A stretch of 52,127 bases of DNA from Nitrospiraceae bacterium (GCA_919902505.1 CAKKRE010000077.1:1-52127), one strand, 5' to 3'; shown: positions 41,802 to 51,341, numbered from the stretch's first letter. Notes: generated by a model from the sequence alone, not told the origin. Translations and numbers: made by a program.

Positions 41802-42734
41802 CTACAGCCACGACCTTTCCACGTTGTGAGCCTGCTCTCCCCACAAGGCGCTGAGCGGCAGATCGAGGAGGGAATGTGCGCCTGGACTCAGCCCCGGCAA
41901 CGCACGGGCGGCAGCCAGCATCATGTGCGCCGTCAACAGAGATTCATCGAAGCGGGCTTCAAGCAGGAACCGTTGGTAGCCAGAGCGCCCCGGCGCACTC
42001 CGCCGCTCAAGCACGATTCCACGACCTTCCTGCTCAAGCGCGGCCATACTGTTGACCGGAAACACCGAGGTCTCTTCTCCGAGGAACAGCGGGTCGGCAC
42101 GAATCGCGGCGGCCACCCGATCAGCATCCACCCCCTTCTCTAATTCCACATAGACATAACGCTGTCGTGTCCCGTCCGCCGCAACCTGTTCCGTGCAAAG
42201 CGCTTCCTTGACGCCAACCACCTGACGAGCCATCGCCGTATGATGCAGGCTCGCTGCCACGCGATGCCTGGTCTCGATCTCGCCTTCCGGAACCAGCAGT
42301 GCGAAGAGTGACCGCATGACGGACAGCGCCCCCGGATCCCACCCGGCACCCACAATGGCCGGTACGTCGTGGCGCATCGCGAGCCGGTGAATCGCCTCCC
42401 GATGGGCATGAAAGGCATCGCCATGCAGCACAGAGGATTCGATGATGGGGATGCCATGCTGAAGGCATTCGTGCGCCGCGCCGAGAACTTGCGCCATCGG
42501 CACACACAGAAGCGCCGCATCCATCCCTTGGACCTGCGCCGTGTGAGAGACGAGCGGAATCTTGCTGAGCGCGTCAGGCATTGCTTGGGCAAGACTATCG
42601 AGGCGTCGAACGATCGCCGCCAAGACAAGGTCCTTGCTCTCGATCAAAGCTTCCGCACAGGCCTTCCCTACTCTCCCAAACCCCACCACACCTAAACGTA
42701 TTGTGTCGTTCCCCTTGTGGCCTTTGACTTTCAC
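41802..42734 (-). CDS. meso-Diaminopimelate D-dehydrogenase-like oxidoreductase
   Basis: 310 residues. An N-terminal Rossmann motif (IRLGVVGFGRVGKACAEAL) is followed by VPAIVGAGWDPGALSVMRSL, which parallels the GWDPG segment of Ddh. Later segments around VVGVKEAL and the closing SLLDLP fit the family. The Ddh substrate loop that I recall as VSQGHSDA is AASLHHTA here, so the substrate may not be meso-diaminopimelate. It would be an NADP-dependent reductive aminase or a relative. The GTG start at 42734 has no clear ribosome site, so the true start could differ. Confidence 0.72.
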   Translation of the reverse strand: MKVKGHKGNDTIRLGVVGFGRVGKACAEALIESKDLVLAAIVRRLDSLAQAMPDALSKIPLVSHTAQVQGMDAALLCVPMAQVLGAAHECLQHGIPIIESSVLHGDAFHAHREAIHRLAMRHDVPAIVGAGWDPGALSVMRSLFALLVPEGEIETRHRVAASLHHTAMARQVVGVKEALCTEQVAADGTRQRYVYVELEKGVDADRVAAAIRADPLFLGEETSVFPVNSMAALEQEGRGIVLERRSAPGRSGYQRFLLEARFDESLLTAHMMLAAARALPGLSPGAHSLLDLPLSALWGEQAHNVERSWL

Positions 42735-42761
42735 AGAGAGAATGGCTCCTTGTCCCCGGCC

Positions 42762-43322
42762 CTATCGCCACAGCAGAATCTCCGGCTCTTTCCTGGCTAC
42801 CGCAGCAGTCTCGCCCTTCGGAAACCCCACGACGAGAGGAAACACGGCTTTGTAGGTTGCTGGAATGGCAAGCTCGCGCTTGCTCTTGGCCAAGTTCAGC
42901 CAGGGTCGTGCAAATCCGATCGGGCAGGTCCCCAACCCCATCGCATGGGCCGCCAGCATGAGGTTTTGAGCCGCCAGGGAGCAATCCTCCTCTCCATTGT
43001 GCACACCCGGCCTTGCGCAGATGATGATGAGCGTCCCCGCCCGATGAAACACGTGGTAGTCGGGGTTGGCAAGCATCTCACGATACTTGGCCAGCGGAGA
43101 ATCGGACTTGAGGCGCTTGAGCACATGGGCTTTGATCCGCTCTGACCAGCGCGTGAGTTGCTTCGAGTCTTGCACCACCACAAACGCCCAGGGTTGTTCG
43201 TTCATCGAACTGGGAGCGTGGGACGAAGCTTTGATGAGGGCTTCGACCGTCGCTCTATCAACCGGCTGGTCGCTGTACGCTCGCACCGAACGGCGGCTGT
43301 ATATGGCTTCCATGACGTCCAT
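42762..43322 (-). CDS. Nitroreductase-family flavoprotein
   Basis: 186 residues from ATG 43322 with GAGGGA upstream. FMN-binding family segments are SRRSVRAYSDQPVDRATVEA, SSHAPSSMNEQPWAFVVVQD, CSLAAQNLMLAAHAMGLGTC and VVGFPKGE. It reduces quinones, nitro compounds or other substrates with NAD(P)H, and the physiological substrate is unknown. It is 27 bases upstream of the Ddh-like gene, so the two may be co-transcribed. Confidence 0.92.
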   Translation of the reverse strand: MDVMEAIYSRRSVRAYSDQPVDRATVEALIKASSHAPSSMNEQPWAFVVVQDSKQLTRWSERIKAHVLKRLKSDSPLAKYREMLANPDYHVFHRAGTLIIICARPGVHNGEEDCSLAAQNLMLAAHAMGLGTCPIGFARPWLNLAKSKRELAIPATYKAVFPLVVGFPKGETAAVARKEPEILLWR

Positions 43323-43396
43323 CGTATCCCTCAATCAGGCACAAGGATGCCGGCCTGATCCTGTCAGACGACAGACCAACGGCATGGCTGCGGGAA

Positions 43397-43624
43397 CTAC
43401 CACAGTCCGAAACTCACATCCTTGAAAGGAATCGTTTCCCATACCTCGCTTTCTATGCCCAAGATTTCGACGTCGAGGTTTGACGGAATGACTCGCATCC
43501 CTTTCGGCCGGACCCAGCTGTTCGACTTCAATGATTTGACGTACAGATGAGGTCTGGATTGAGCATAATCTCGTTGATAGAACAGCTCGAGTAGTCGCAA
43601 TACATCCGGCATGGTCAATGTCAT
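43397..43624 (-). CDS. Hypothetical small protein
   Basis: 75 residues from ATG 43624, which has GGGAGGAGGG at ideal distance. It begins MTLTMPDVLRLLELFYQRDY and contains SWVRPKGMRVIPSNLDVEI. No motif recognised, no membrane segment. The longer frame to 43675 lacks a ribosome site. Position upstream of the nitroreductase suggests a possible common transcript. Confidence 0.6.
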   Translation of the reverse strand: MTLTMPDVLRLLELFYQRDYAQSRPHLYVKSLKSNSWVRPKGMRVIPSNLDVEILGIESEVWETIPFKDVSFGLW

Positions 43625-43971
43625 AGTGCCCTCCTCCCGCGTTTCAAATACCTTTGCGATAGCTCGAATGAGCAATCGTGATGCCTGCTCATTCTCACCT
43701 GTCCGCCATCGAGAGCGACGGGGTGTTTGCTCAGGAAACTCGCCGACATGGAATAGCCGGTGGGACAGTGAATCCGTTGCATGTCATTCCCGGACAGGCT
43801 CATGTTCAGTTCATGCCTGTGCCCTTTCGCAGCATCATGGCAGGAACACTTGTAGCGGATTTCCTCACATGGCCCCATCAGGACCGGGACCGATCATTGC
43901 ATCTGTGTAGTGAGGCAATCACGGTGATGAACTCGCCATGGCGAGAGGGGGGAACCGCCCGGGTGAGACGC

Positions 43972-44643
43972 ATGGGGCAATCAGTTGTATGGGTGCTACT
44001 GCTCGCGGGATTCTTGCTGTCAGCCGGCTGTATCGGGCCTCTGCAACAGTGGGGAGAAGAAACGACATTCCGTCCCAAGGCCACCTCCTTTGACCCGGCC
44101 ACGCTGAAGCACGAGCAGGTTGCCGTCCTGAACGCGGTGGTGGGATTCGGATTGGAAGGGTTTGCCCATCAGGTCTCCCGCTCGTTGTCGAGCGCCTTGG
44201 ATCAGCGGCCGACTCTGATCACGGCCCTGCCGGTCCACGAAGCGTTGAACCGTATCAACCGGGGAGAGTTGGGGGGAGAGTATGCCGATATGGTAGCCGA
44301 CTATGTCAGAACCGGCATCCTTAATCGGGCGGGGCTCCAGAGAATCGGACAGGCCATCCACACCAACTATGTCTTTCAACCCAGCCTCGCCTCGTTCAAC
44401 CAATCCATGTCCGGCCGATTCTCCTTCTTCGGTCTGCGAGTCCTGCAAACCCGCGTCACCATGCTCCGCATGAGCCTGCAACTGTGGGACACCAGAACAG
44501 GGGACATCGTCTGGGAATCATCAGGAGAAGCGACCCTAGCCGGCGAAGATGTCCGCGAGTTCCGCATCCCGTTCGACGAGATTGCTCGCCGGTTATGGGC
44601 CCACATGCTCGACGACCTGTTCAAAGATGTGCCGGTCGAGTAA
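43972..44643 (+). CDS. Lipoprotein of unknown function
   Basis: 223 residues. The signal VVWVLLLAGFLLSAGC carries a lipobox with Cys20. The mature part (KHEQVAVLNAVVGFGLEGFA, IGQAIHTNYVFQPSLASFNQ, LQLWDTRTGDIVWESSGEAT) resembles envelope lipoproteins related to the CsgG/TolB-like alpha-beta folds, but I cannot place it in a named family. An in-frame ATG at 43927 would add 15 residues including two arginines. Upstream frame to 43678 does not look coding. Confidence 0.72.
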   Translation: MGQSVVWVLLLAGFLLSAGCIGPLQQWGEETTFRPKATSFDPATLKHEQVAVLNAVVGFGLEGFAHQVSRSLSSALDQRPTLITALPVHEALNRINRGELGGEYADMVADYVRTGILNRAGLQRIGQAIHTNYVFQPSLASFNQSMSGRFSFFGLRVLQTRVTMLRMSLQLWDTRTGDIVWESSGEATLAGEDVREFRIPFDEIARRLWAHMLDDLFKDVPVE

Positions 44644-44934
44644 CAGATCTCGATACTGCTGCGTGGTCACCAGTTGCTCAGGCCGCGCATACCACTGCTG
44701 CAGTACCAGCCGATACCATCTGTCGCCATTCGCACCATTTGCCTGATGAGGGTGAGGTGTCTTCCCCCACCCTCGTTGCTGTCACACACATCTCACTACT
44801 CACTTCCATGACTAACCGCTTGTTGTTACATCCGATCACCAGAGGATCCTCGCCGGGGTATGCGACTTGCTCCATTCTCCACAGAGGCGGACGCTACGCC
44901 AGGGACCACATTCGATGTTGCAGGTGACTCTTCC

Positions 44935-47900
44935 ATGTCGTACGTCGGCATCAACATCGGGGCCCTCACGGTGAAGGTGGCTGCCATACGCGGCGACGTT
45001 AGAAATGCTACGGTCGTGGCCCATCAAGGCCGCCCGCTCGAAGTCCTCAACGAGGTGCTGGCCCGTCCGGAGTTCGCCGACGCAGAGTACTTCGGGGTCT
45101 CCGGCCAGCTCGGCCATGTCCCCGAAGTGGCGGCGATTCAGCGGGCTCTTCAGGAAGTGGAGGGCACGTTTGACGCGGTGGCCTCACTCGGCGGGGAATC
45201 GTTTCTGGTCTACCTGCTCGTTGACGGACGGCTCACCAACGTCCTGTCTCACAATAAATGCGCGGCAGGAAGCGGCGAGTTTTTCGTGCAGCAGATCGGC
45301 CGGATGGGGTTGGGCATGGAGGAGGCGGTCCGCCGGTCGTTCGACGGCAAGGTCGTGCCGCTGGCCTCACGCTGCTCAGTCCACTGCAAATCGGACATCA
45401 CCCACAAGCTGAACCGCAACGAGGCTACGCCCGAAGATATCCTCCACACCCTCCACGACAGCATGGCCAACAAGGTGATCGCACTGCTGGAGAAGGGCGT
45501 GCAGGCGCCGAAACGAGTGCTGCTGATCGGCGGCGTCACACACAACGACGCGATGCTGGCCGCGCTACGCGCCAAGCTCCCGCACACCGAATTTGTCGTG
45601 CTGCCGGAGAGTCCCTGGTTCGAGGCTTGGGGCACGGCCCTCCTCACCCGTGACGAACCACATGAGCGTTCCCCCAAACTGGCGGCGCAACCGGAACTCG
45701 GGCATCTCCCGCCGCTCCATCAGTACGGCGAACAGGTGCACGTGATTGCCACGCCGCCCATGCAGGCACCACCCGACGGACCGCTGGTCCTCGGCGTCGA
45801 TGCTGGCTCGACGACGACCAAGGCGATCCTGCTCGATCCGTCGACACACAAGGTGGTGGCATCCCATTACGGGCGCACAAAGGGAAATCCCGTGGCGGCC
45901 ACCAGAGAATGCCTTCAAGCTCTTGTCGATGCGGTGGGGGACCGCCCGATCGGATTGATTGGCACGACCGGTTCAGCCCGTGAGTTGGCCGGCGCCTACC
46001 TCGGCACCGGGCATGTCTATAACGAGATCTCCGCCCATGCGGCGGGAGCCACCCATTTCGATCCGGATGTGGACACGATTTTTGAGATCGGCGGGCAGGA
46101 TTCCAAATACATCTACCTGCGCAATGGCGTGCCCATCGACTATGCGATGAACAACGCCTGCTCGGCCGGCACAGGGTCGTTCCTGGAAGAAAGCGCTCAG
46201 AGCGATCTCGGGATTACCGTCTCCGACATCGCCGACCTGGCGATCGCCGCCCCTTCGCCCGTGCATTTTAAGGCGACCTGCGCCGCCTTCATCAATAGCG
46301 ATATTCGGCTGGCCCAACAGAAGGGCCACCCCCGCGACAACATCGTGGCCGGCCTGGTCTATGCCATCGCCGACAACTATCTGAACCGGGTGAAGGGACC
46401 GCGCTACGTGGGCAAGAAGGTCTTCCTGCAAGGCGGCGTCGCATTGAACCACGCCGTCGGGTATGCCTTCGCCCACAGCGTCGGCCGCGATGTGGTCATT
46501 CCGCCCAGCCCCGAATTGCTCGGGGCGCTCGGGGTCGGGTTGCTCGCGCTGGAACGATCCGGCTCGCTGCCGGGCCATTCCGTCGATCTGCCCACACTCG
46601 GCGCTCCGGAGATGGAGCTTGTCGGCCGCTTCACCTGTGGGGCCTGCAAGATGTACTGCAGCATCGACCGGTTCATGGTCGCCGGCCGCCGCTTTCCCTT
46701 CGGAGGCCGTTGCAGCCTGTATGAGAATGTGTGGAAACGAAAGGCCCGCCAGGCTGGAGTGGCAGACCTGGTCGAGAAGCGAGCCGAGGTACTCTTTCAG
46801 GTTACTCCCAGGCCGCCCGCCGCCACGCCCAAGCGCGAACGGATTGAGCGCACACATTGGGGCGTCGGGCCCGTGTACGAAAGCGCAAAAGCGTTTGTAC
46901 GGGAATCGTTGGGCCGCACTACGGGAACCACAGTGGCTAACGGCACACGTATCGGCATTCCCAGGGCACTGACCACCCACTCGCTCTTTCCGCTCTACTC
47001 CACCTTCTTTTCTCACCTGGGGATGGAGGTGTTGCTCTCGGATGTAGACCCACGAGGCGACCTCACCTCCAATTCAGGATTCTGCTTCCCCGCGCAGATC
47101 GCCCACGGCGCCGTGCTTGATCTCACCCGCCGGGGCGTCGAATTGATCTTCATCCCGCATGTCGTGCGCATGCCTCACCCGAACCAATGTCGGGATTCGT
47201 ACCTCTGCCCGATCACCCAGGCGGAACCGTATTTTTTGGCGAAAGCCTTTCCAGGCAATCGCCTGCTCTCACCGGTCTTGGATTTCACCAATGGGTACGA
47301 AGACTGCTCCGCCCTGATCGACACGGCCCTGCAGGAGCTCGGGATCACACGTGACCTAGCCGAGGAAGCCTGGAAGGCGGCAGTCCATGCCCAGACTGAA
47401 GCCGAACGCGCTCTCAGTGAGCTGGGACAGCAGGCGCTTGAAGCGGCCATCGCGGCAGGCAAACCAGCCATCCTCCTCGCCGGTCACAGCTACAATGCCT
47501 TCACCCCGGAAGCCTCGCAATCGGTGGGTAAGAAACTCTCCAGCATGGGTGTGTCGGTGATCCCCGCCGACTGTCTGTTACCCGTCGGCGAGGGCCCCAC
47601 GTCCTGGCACTTCGCGAACCAGATTTTGAATGCCGTGGCGATCGCCAAGCAGCATCCCAATCTGTTCCTGCTGAGCGTGAGCAACTTCAGTTGCACCATC
47701 GATGCCTTTACCCATGCCACCCTCGCCTCCGAGATGGGGTCAAAACCCTATCTGATCCTGGAGATCGATGCGCACACAGCCGATGCCGGAGTCCAAACCA
47801 GGCTGGAGGCCTTTCTCGACATTATCGGCAATTATCAGGAGATTCACCGCAGCACCGGTGAGACGTTCACCGCCTGCCGGCTCATTTCAGACGGCCGAAT

Positions 47901-49188
47901 CATTCGCTCCAACGGCGAGCAGGTACGCCTGACAGATCCGCAGGTCACGATTTATTTCCCGAACTTTTCCCCGTACCACACCCAGGCCGTGACCATGGCC
48001 TCCCGCTGGCTCGGCTTGCATCCAGGCGTCGTCCTTCCGCTGAGTCGCGCTCAACTTGACCGGGGCCTTCAATACACGTCAGGGCGGGAGTGCCTGCCCT
48101 TGCCGATCTGCATCGGACAATTGCTCCAAGTCCAGGAGCAGCGCCGGCCCGATGAGGTCGCGGGTTTCTACATGCTACGGGGCGGGGCGCCCTGCGTGAG
48201 TGACTCCTACATGGGTTACTTGGAACGGTTTATCACTGAGCATCGGATGACCGACGTCTTCCTCTTCGATCCCCGCGAGGAAAACCAATATCTCGGCTTC
48301 GACAAAGAGCGACTGACGAGATCCTTCTCTCCAGCTATCATCGTCGGTGATGTCCTGGTAGAGATCGACCATGTACTCCGTGTCGTAGGAAACCCCGGCT
48401 GGGTCGATCACCTGAGGGATGAGTGGCAACGCTTCGCCGAAGGCGCGCGATCGCTAGAGGAGTTTAATGCCACGTTGCCCGCATTCGTCGATCACTTGGC
48501 CGCAATTCCACGCATGCGGGATCCGTTGACCTGCCCCCGTGTCGTAGTGGCCGGCGATTTCTTCACCCGGTTCAGTTCGTTCTTCATGGATGGCGTGCGC
48601 GACCTGTATGCAGAACGAGGCATCATCCTGAAACCGGTGGACCTCAGCGATCTGTTCCTTTACTTCACCTATGACGAGATGGCCGCGACTGCGCAGCATT
48701 GGGGATTGGAACCGGGCAGCTTTGCCATGGCAAAGGCCTGCACCAGAATCTTTGAACCGGAAGGCCGGCAGTACCTGCAGCAATGGGCCGGCCATCAGAT
48801 GCTGCAGGGCGTTGAGGAACATTACCGTGGACTGTTTCAGAAAACCGGCCTGCTGGTCGCAGGACCGAACAAGGCCTCGACCGTCTTCCTGAAAGGGGCC
48901 GAGCATGTGTCCCGCGCCATCTGGGGCGAACTCCTGCCCACAATCGGCAAAGGACTGGATGCGGAGCGTGAAGGCTATGACGGACTCATCCTCATCGGAC
49001 CATTCAACTGTCTCCCCTTCCGGATTTCTGAAGCGATTCTGAAACCATTGAGTATCCGGCAGGGGATGCCCATTTTGACCTACGAAAGCGACGGCTATGC
49101 CGTCGCCCCGTCGGTACTCAGACAGGTGGAGGTGCATATTCAGCAGGTGCTCGCTCATGCGGCACGATCAGCGGTCACGCCGGCATGA
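44935..49188 (+). CDS. Double ASKHA activase / DUF2229 protein (2-hydroxyacyl-CoA dehydratase activator-like)
   Basis: 1417 residues. The first BcrAD/BadFG ASKHA domain (1-270) has HNKCAAGSGEFFVQQ with Cys109 and SRCSVHCKSD (Cys147, Cys151). The second (about 285-555) begins LGVDAGSTTTKAILLD and has NACSAGTGSFLEESAQ near 408. A cysteine group FTCGACKMYC ... GGRC lies near 566, and a DUF2229-like part begins at IGIPRALTTHSLFPLYSTFF (about 672) and runs to the end. The ATPase domains bind a shared [4Fe-4S] cluster in HgdC-type activators. No separate dehydratase subunits are nearby, so the DUF2229-containing half may be the partner domain. ATG 44935 has AGGTGA upstream. Confidence 0.88.
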   Translation: MSYVGINIGALTVKVAAIRGDVRNATVVAHQGRPLEVLNEVLARPEFADAEYFGVSGQLGHVPEVAAIQRALQEVEGTFDAVASLGGESFLVYLLVDGRLTNVLSHNKCAAGSGEFFVQQIGRMGLGMEEAVRRSFDGKVVPLASRCSVHCKSDITHKLNRNEATPEDILHTLHDSMANKVIALLEKGVQAPKRVLLIGGVTHNDAMLAALRAKLPHTEFVVLPESPWFEAWGTALLTRDEPHERSPKLAAQPELGHLPPLHQYGEQVHVIATPPMQAPPDGPLVLGVDAGSTTTKAILLDPSTHKVVASHYGRTKGNPVAATRECLQALVDAVGDRPIGLIGTTGSARELAGAYLGTGHVYNEISAHAAGATHFDPDVDTIFEIGGQDSKYIYLRNGVPIDYAMNNACSAGTGSFLEESAQSDLGITVSDIADLAIAAPSPVHFKATCAAFINSDIRLAQQKGHPRDNIVAGLVYAIADNYLNRVKGPRYVGKKVFLQGGVALNHAVGYAFAHSVGRDVVIPPSPELLGALGVGLLALERSGSLPGHSVDLPTLGAPEMELVGRFTCGACKMYCSIDRFMVAGRRFPFGGRCSLYENVWKRKARQAGVADLVEKRAEVLFQVTPRPPAATPKRERIERTHWGVGPVYESAKAFVRESLGRTTGTTVANGTRIGIPRALTTHSLFPLYSTFFSHLGMEVLLSDVDPRGDLTSNSGFCFPAQIAHGAVLDLTRRGVELIFIPHVVRMPHPNQCRDSYLCPITQAEPYFLAKAFPGNRLLSPVLDFTNGYEDCSALIDTALQELGITRDLAEEAWKAAVHAQTEAERALSELGQQALEAAIAAGKPAILLAGHSYNAFTPEASQSVGKKLSSMGVSVIPADCLLPVGEGPTSWHFANQILNAVAIAKQHPNLFLLSVSNFSCTIDAFTHATLASEMGSKPYLILEIDAHTADAGVQTRLEAFLDIIGNYQEIHRSTGETFTACRLISDGRIIRSNGEQVRLTDPQVTIYFPNFSPYHTQAVTMASRWLGLHPGVVLPLSRAQLDRGLQYTSGRECLPLPICIGQLLQVQEQRRPDEVAGFYMLRGGAPCVSDSYMGYLERFITEHRMTDVFLFDPREENQYLGFDKERLTRSFSPAIIVGDVLVEIDHVLRVVGNPGWVDHLRDEWQRFAEGARSLEEFNATLPAFVDHLAAIPRMRDPLTCPRVVVAGDFFTRFSSFFMDGVRDLYAERGIILKPVDLSDLFLYFTYDEMAATAQHWGLEPGSFAMAKACTRIFEPEGRQYLQQWAGHQMLQGVEEHYRGLFQKTGLLVAGPNKASTVFLKGAEHVSRAIWGELLPTIGKGLDAEREGYDGLILIGPFNCLPFRISEAILKPLSIRQGMPILTYESDGYAVAPSVLRQVEVHIQQVLAHAARSAVTPA

Positions 49189-49240
49189 GCAGCCGACGTG
49201 CATCGGAACGTGAACAGTGCAACCCTGGGAGGTCCGGATC

Positions 49241-49870
49241 ATGCGCCGACCACACTTCGTTCATCTCGTCTCCGCAGGACTGGCCTTCGCACTGCTGCTC
49301 GTCGGCCCGGCCGGCGCGACATTAGAGGGCGCCCCTCCGACCGCCGTTGTCCGCGCGACACTCGACACGGTCTTTCATATCCTCGACGACCAGCAGCTGA
49401 AAGCGCCCGGCCAACTGTCCCATCGGCGACGCCTGCTGGAGGAGGTCATTGCGGAGCGGTTCGACTACGAAGAGATGTCGAAACGGACGCTGGCCGCCCA
49501 TTGGAAACCGCTCAGCCCCTCGGAACGGCAGGAGTTCGTGCAGCTCTTCAAAGCGTTTCTGTCGGACCAGTATGCGGCCAGGATCGAAGGGTACGCGGGC
49601 GAGCGGGTGGTCTATCTCTCTGAGCGCACGGTCGACGGGTATGCCGAAGTCCGAACCAGACTGGTGTCCGACAAGCTGGACTTTCCGATGGATTATCGGC
49701 TGACGAATAAGGACGGCACCTGGTACGCCTACGATGTCATCGTCGATGGAGTCAGTCTCGTCATGAACTATCGCAGTCAATTCACGAAAATCATTACGGA
49801 CTCGTCGTATCACGAACTGCTGCGCCGTCTCAGAGATCGACGGTTGAAAGAGGAGAAAGCCAAGACCTGA
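49241..49870 (+). CDS. MlaC/Ttg2D-type periplasmic phospholipid-transport protein
   Basis: 209 residues with a signal peptide (LVSAGLAFALLLVGPAGA). The MlaC pattern is visible: ATLDTVFHILDD, FDYEEMSKRTLAAHWKPLSP, EFVQLFKAFLSDQYAARIEG and VIVDGVSLVMNYRSQFTKII. MlaC shuttles phospholipids between inner and outer membranes in the Mla system. No mlaBDEF genes are adjacent. ATG 49241 is preferred because GGGAGG is eight bases upstream, and an earlier ATG at 49217 gives a poorer signal peptide. Confidence 0.92.
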   Translation: MRRPHFVHLVSAGLAFALLLVGPAGATLEGAPPTAVVRATLDTVFHILDDQQLKAPGQLSHRRRLLEEVIAERFDYEEMSKRTLAAHWKPLSPSERQEFVQLFKAFLSDQYAARIEGYAGERVVYLSERTVDGYAEVRTRLVSDKLDFPMDYRLTNKDGTWYAYDVIVDGVSLVMNYRSQFTKIITDSSYHELLRRLRDRRLKEEKAKT

Positions 49871-49880
49871 AACATTGAGT

Positions 49881-49988
49881 TTAATGAATGCCAACTGACC
49901 ATCGCAGGAAACCCGACGCGCCTCGGGCTACGGACGCGACCTGCGCTTTCGCTGCGGCGGCCTCCAGATGTTTGGGCACAGACATCAT
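49881..49988 (-). CDS. Possible 35-residue protein
   Basis: ATGATG at 49988 has GAGAGGGAGGAC directly upstream, a very similar leader to that of the zinc-pair protein at 50265. The product (MMSVPKHLEAAAAKAQ..., ending RWSVGIH) is short and basic with no motif. Strong ribosome site, but no other support. Confidence 0.35.
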   Translation of the reverse strand: MMSVPKHLEAAAAKAQVASVARGASGFLRWSVGIH

Positions 49989-50049
49989 GTCCTCCCTCTC
50001 TTCAGATCACCGCACCTCCCGGAAATGAACCGGTGAGGCGCCATCCCGC

Positions 50050-50265
50050 CTACGCCAGACCACCGCCCTCCTTTTCAATCTTGCGCTTCCTCGCCACCAT
50101 CTCCGCCTGGACTACCTTCTTGCAGTGATCGCAAATCCAGTGACCATACAACAGGGCAGGTCCCAGCTGTCCACAGAGCAGACAATGGCAGGGCTTTTCG
50201 TACGGCGGTTTCTCCTCTGTTTCGCTCTCGGGCTTCATTCCTGTGCGTTCCTCTACCTTTACCAT
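50050..50265 (-). CDS. Small protein with two CxxC zinc pairs
   Basis: 71 residues. An acidic/Pro-rich N-terminus is followed by CHCLLCGQLGPALLYGHWIC and DHCKKVVQAEMVARKRK. Two cysteine pairs 14-17 residues apart form a treble-clef or zinc-ribbon-like site, followed by a basic helix that could contact nucleic acid. Function unknown. GGGAGGG lies five bases before the ATG. Confidence 0.65.
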   Translation of the reverse strand: MVKVEERTGMKPESETEEKPPYEKPCHCLLCGQLGPALLYGHWICDHCKKVVQAEMVARKRKIEKEGGGLA

Positions 50266-50332
50266 GATGCCCTCCCTCTTCTCTTTCTTCTCAAAAGCCG
50301 AGATTCCTCGGACATCGTCGGAAAAGAACCCG

Positions 50333-50595
50333 TCAGGAGGCGATGTATCGTTCCAGGTGCTGAATGAGCGCTTCCTTCTCGTCGATCATCAGCGCCACCA
50401 TGTCGCGCAGCGAGACGATTCCGATGAATTCCGCCCCCTCGAAGACCAGCAGGTGTCGGCATCGATGTCCCTTCATCAGATCCAGACACCAGCGGACCCA
50501 ATGAATTCCTCAGTCATGAGTTTGGCCGCATCGAGAACGGATTTGTTCTCATCGATGGTGGCGACTCGCCGCACGATTTTCGACGCGATCGTCAT
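50333..50595 (-). pseudogene. CBS-domain protein with internal deletion and frameshift
   Basis: From ATG 50595 the frame reads MTIASKIVRRVATIDENKSV and AAKLMTEEFIGS, the start of a first CBS domain, and then stops at 50476. Another frame picks up CLDLMKGHRCRHLLVFEGAE, then FIGIVSLRDMVALMIDEKEA, the end of a second CBS domain, to the stop at 50333. About 70 residues between are missing. The full protein would be a ~140-residue two-CBS regulator binding adenosyl ligands. Confidence 0.72.
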
Positions 50596-50752
50596 GGTCA
50601 CACGATCCTCCCTCCATTCCCCGGCCTGTACAGGCGGCGGGATCGATCCAAAGCATGAAGCAGACCCACTGGAACGTGAACTGCCAGCCCGCGTTGAGCT
50701 CTTCTGCCATTCACGGTCGGCTGCTGCGAAAACATATCGCGTGACCTCCTGT

Positions 50753-51202
50753 CTATACCGTGGGGACCTCCAGTACATAGAGTTCCCCTTTCATGCGCTC
50801 ATGGAGATCGCAGTGGAACGGAAAGCTCCCGGGCCGTTCGGTGCTGAACCGGATCACCAGGGTCTTCCCAGGATTCACGTAGAATCCTTCCACGCCTTTC
50901 CCATACGTCACAATCTGATCGTCTTCCCCGGAGACGAGGAGCCCGATCAGCATCGATGAGGTAAATCCGTGGCGGACCTTGTCACGATTCTCCAAGACGA
51001 TCTCGATGGGTGTCCCTATCTGGATGGGGCCGCCTTTAGCCAGAAAGAAGGTACGATCCTCAATGACGATCTCAATCCGTTGCTCCTGGCTTCCTTGGAT
51101 CTGGATCTGGGATCGAGCCTCTTTCTGGCTTGGCGCCGCGGCCGTACAGGGCAGCGCCATGAGGCCGACAGCTGCGCCTAGGAAGGGAAGATAGATTCTC
51201 AT
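50753..51202 (-). CDS. Periplasmic cupredoxin (plastocyanin-like)
   Basis: 149 residues with a signal peptide (LPFLGAAVGLMALPCTAAA). The type 1 copper ligands are all present: His78 in RHGF and Cys131, His134, Met137 in FHCDLHERM. The strand pattern IEIVIEDRTFFLAKGGPIQI to TPIEIVLENRD is typical of cupredoxins. The ligand loop C-X2-H-X2-M is short, as in plastocyanin/azurin-type or cupredoxin_1 proteins. It would carry electrons in the periplasm. Partner unknown, and citrate synthase upstream is unrelated. Confidence 0.88.
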   Translation of the reverse strand: MRIYLPFLGAAVGLMALPCTAAAPSQKEARSQIQIQGSQEQRIEIVIEDRTFFLAKGGPIQIGTPIEIVLENRDKVRHGFTSSMLIGLLVSGEDDQIVTYGKGVEGFYVNPGKTLVIRFSTERPGSFPFHCDLHERMKGELYVLEVPTV

Positions 51203-51341
51203 AGCGCACCTCGCTCAATTGTGGAGACCAGCCCCCATCGTTCGTTCTCGGCATCCCATCGCGTCACCGCCCGAGAACCCGTCGAACATTCCGGTCGGCG
51301 TGACCGTATTCGACGCGATCGTCATGGATACGGCAACCTCG

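Noticed and set aside
51229-51312. 36-codon frame (MTIASNTVTPTG...) upstream of the cupredoxin
   Set aside because: No ribosome site and no motif. It shares only its first few codons with the broken CBS gene and is probably a decayed remnant.
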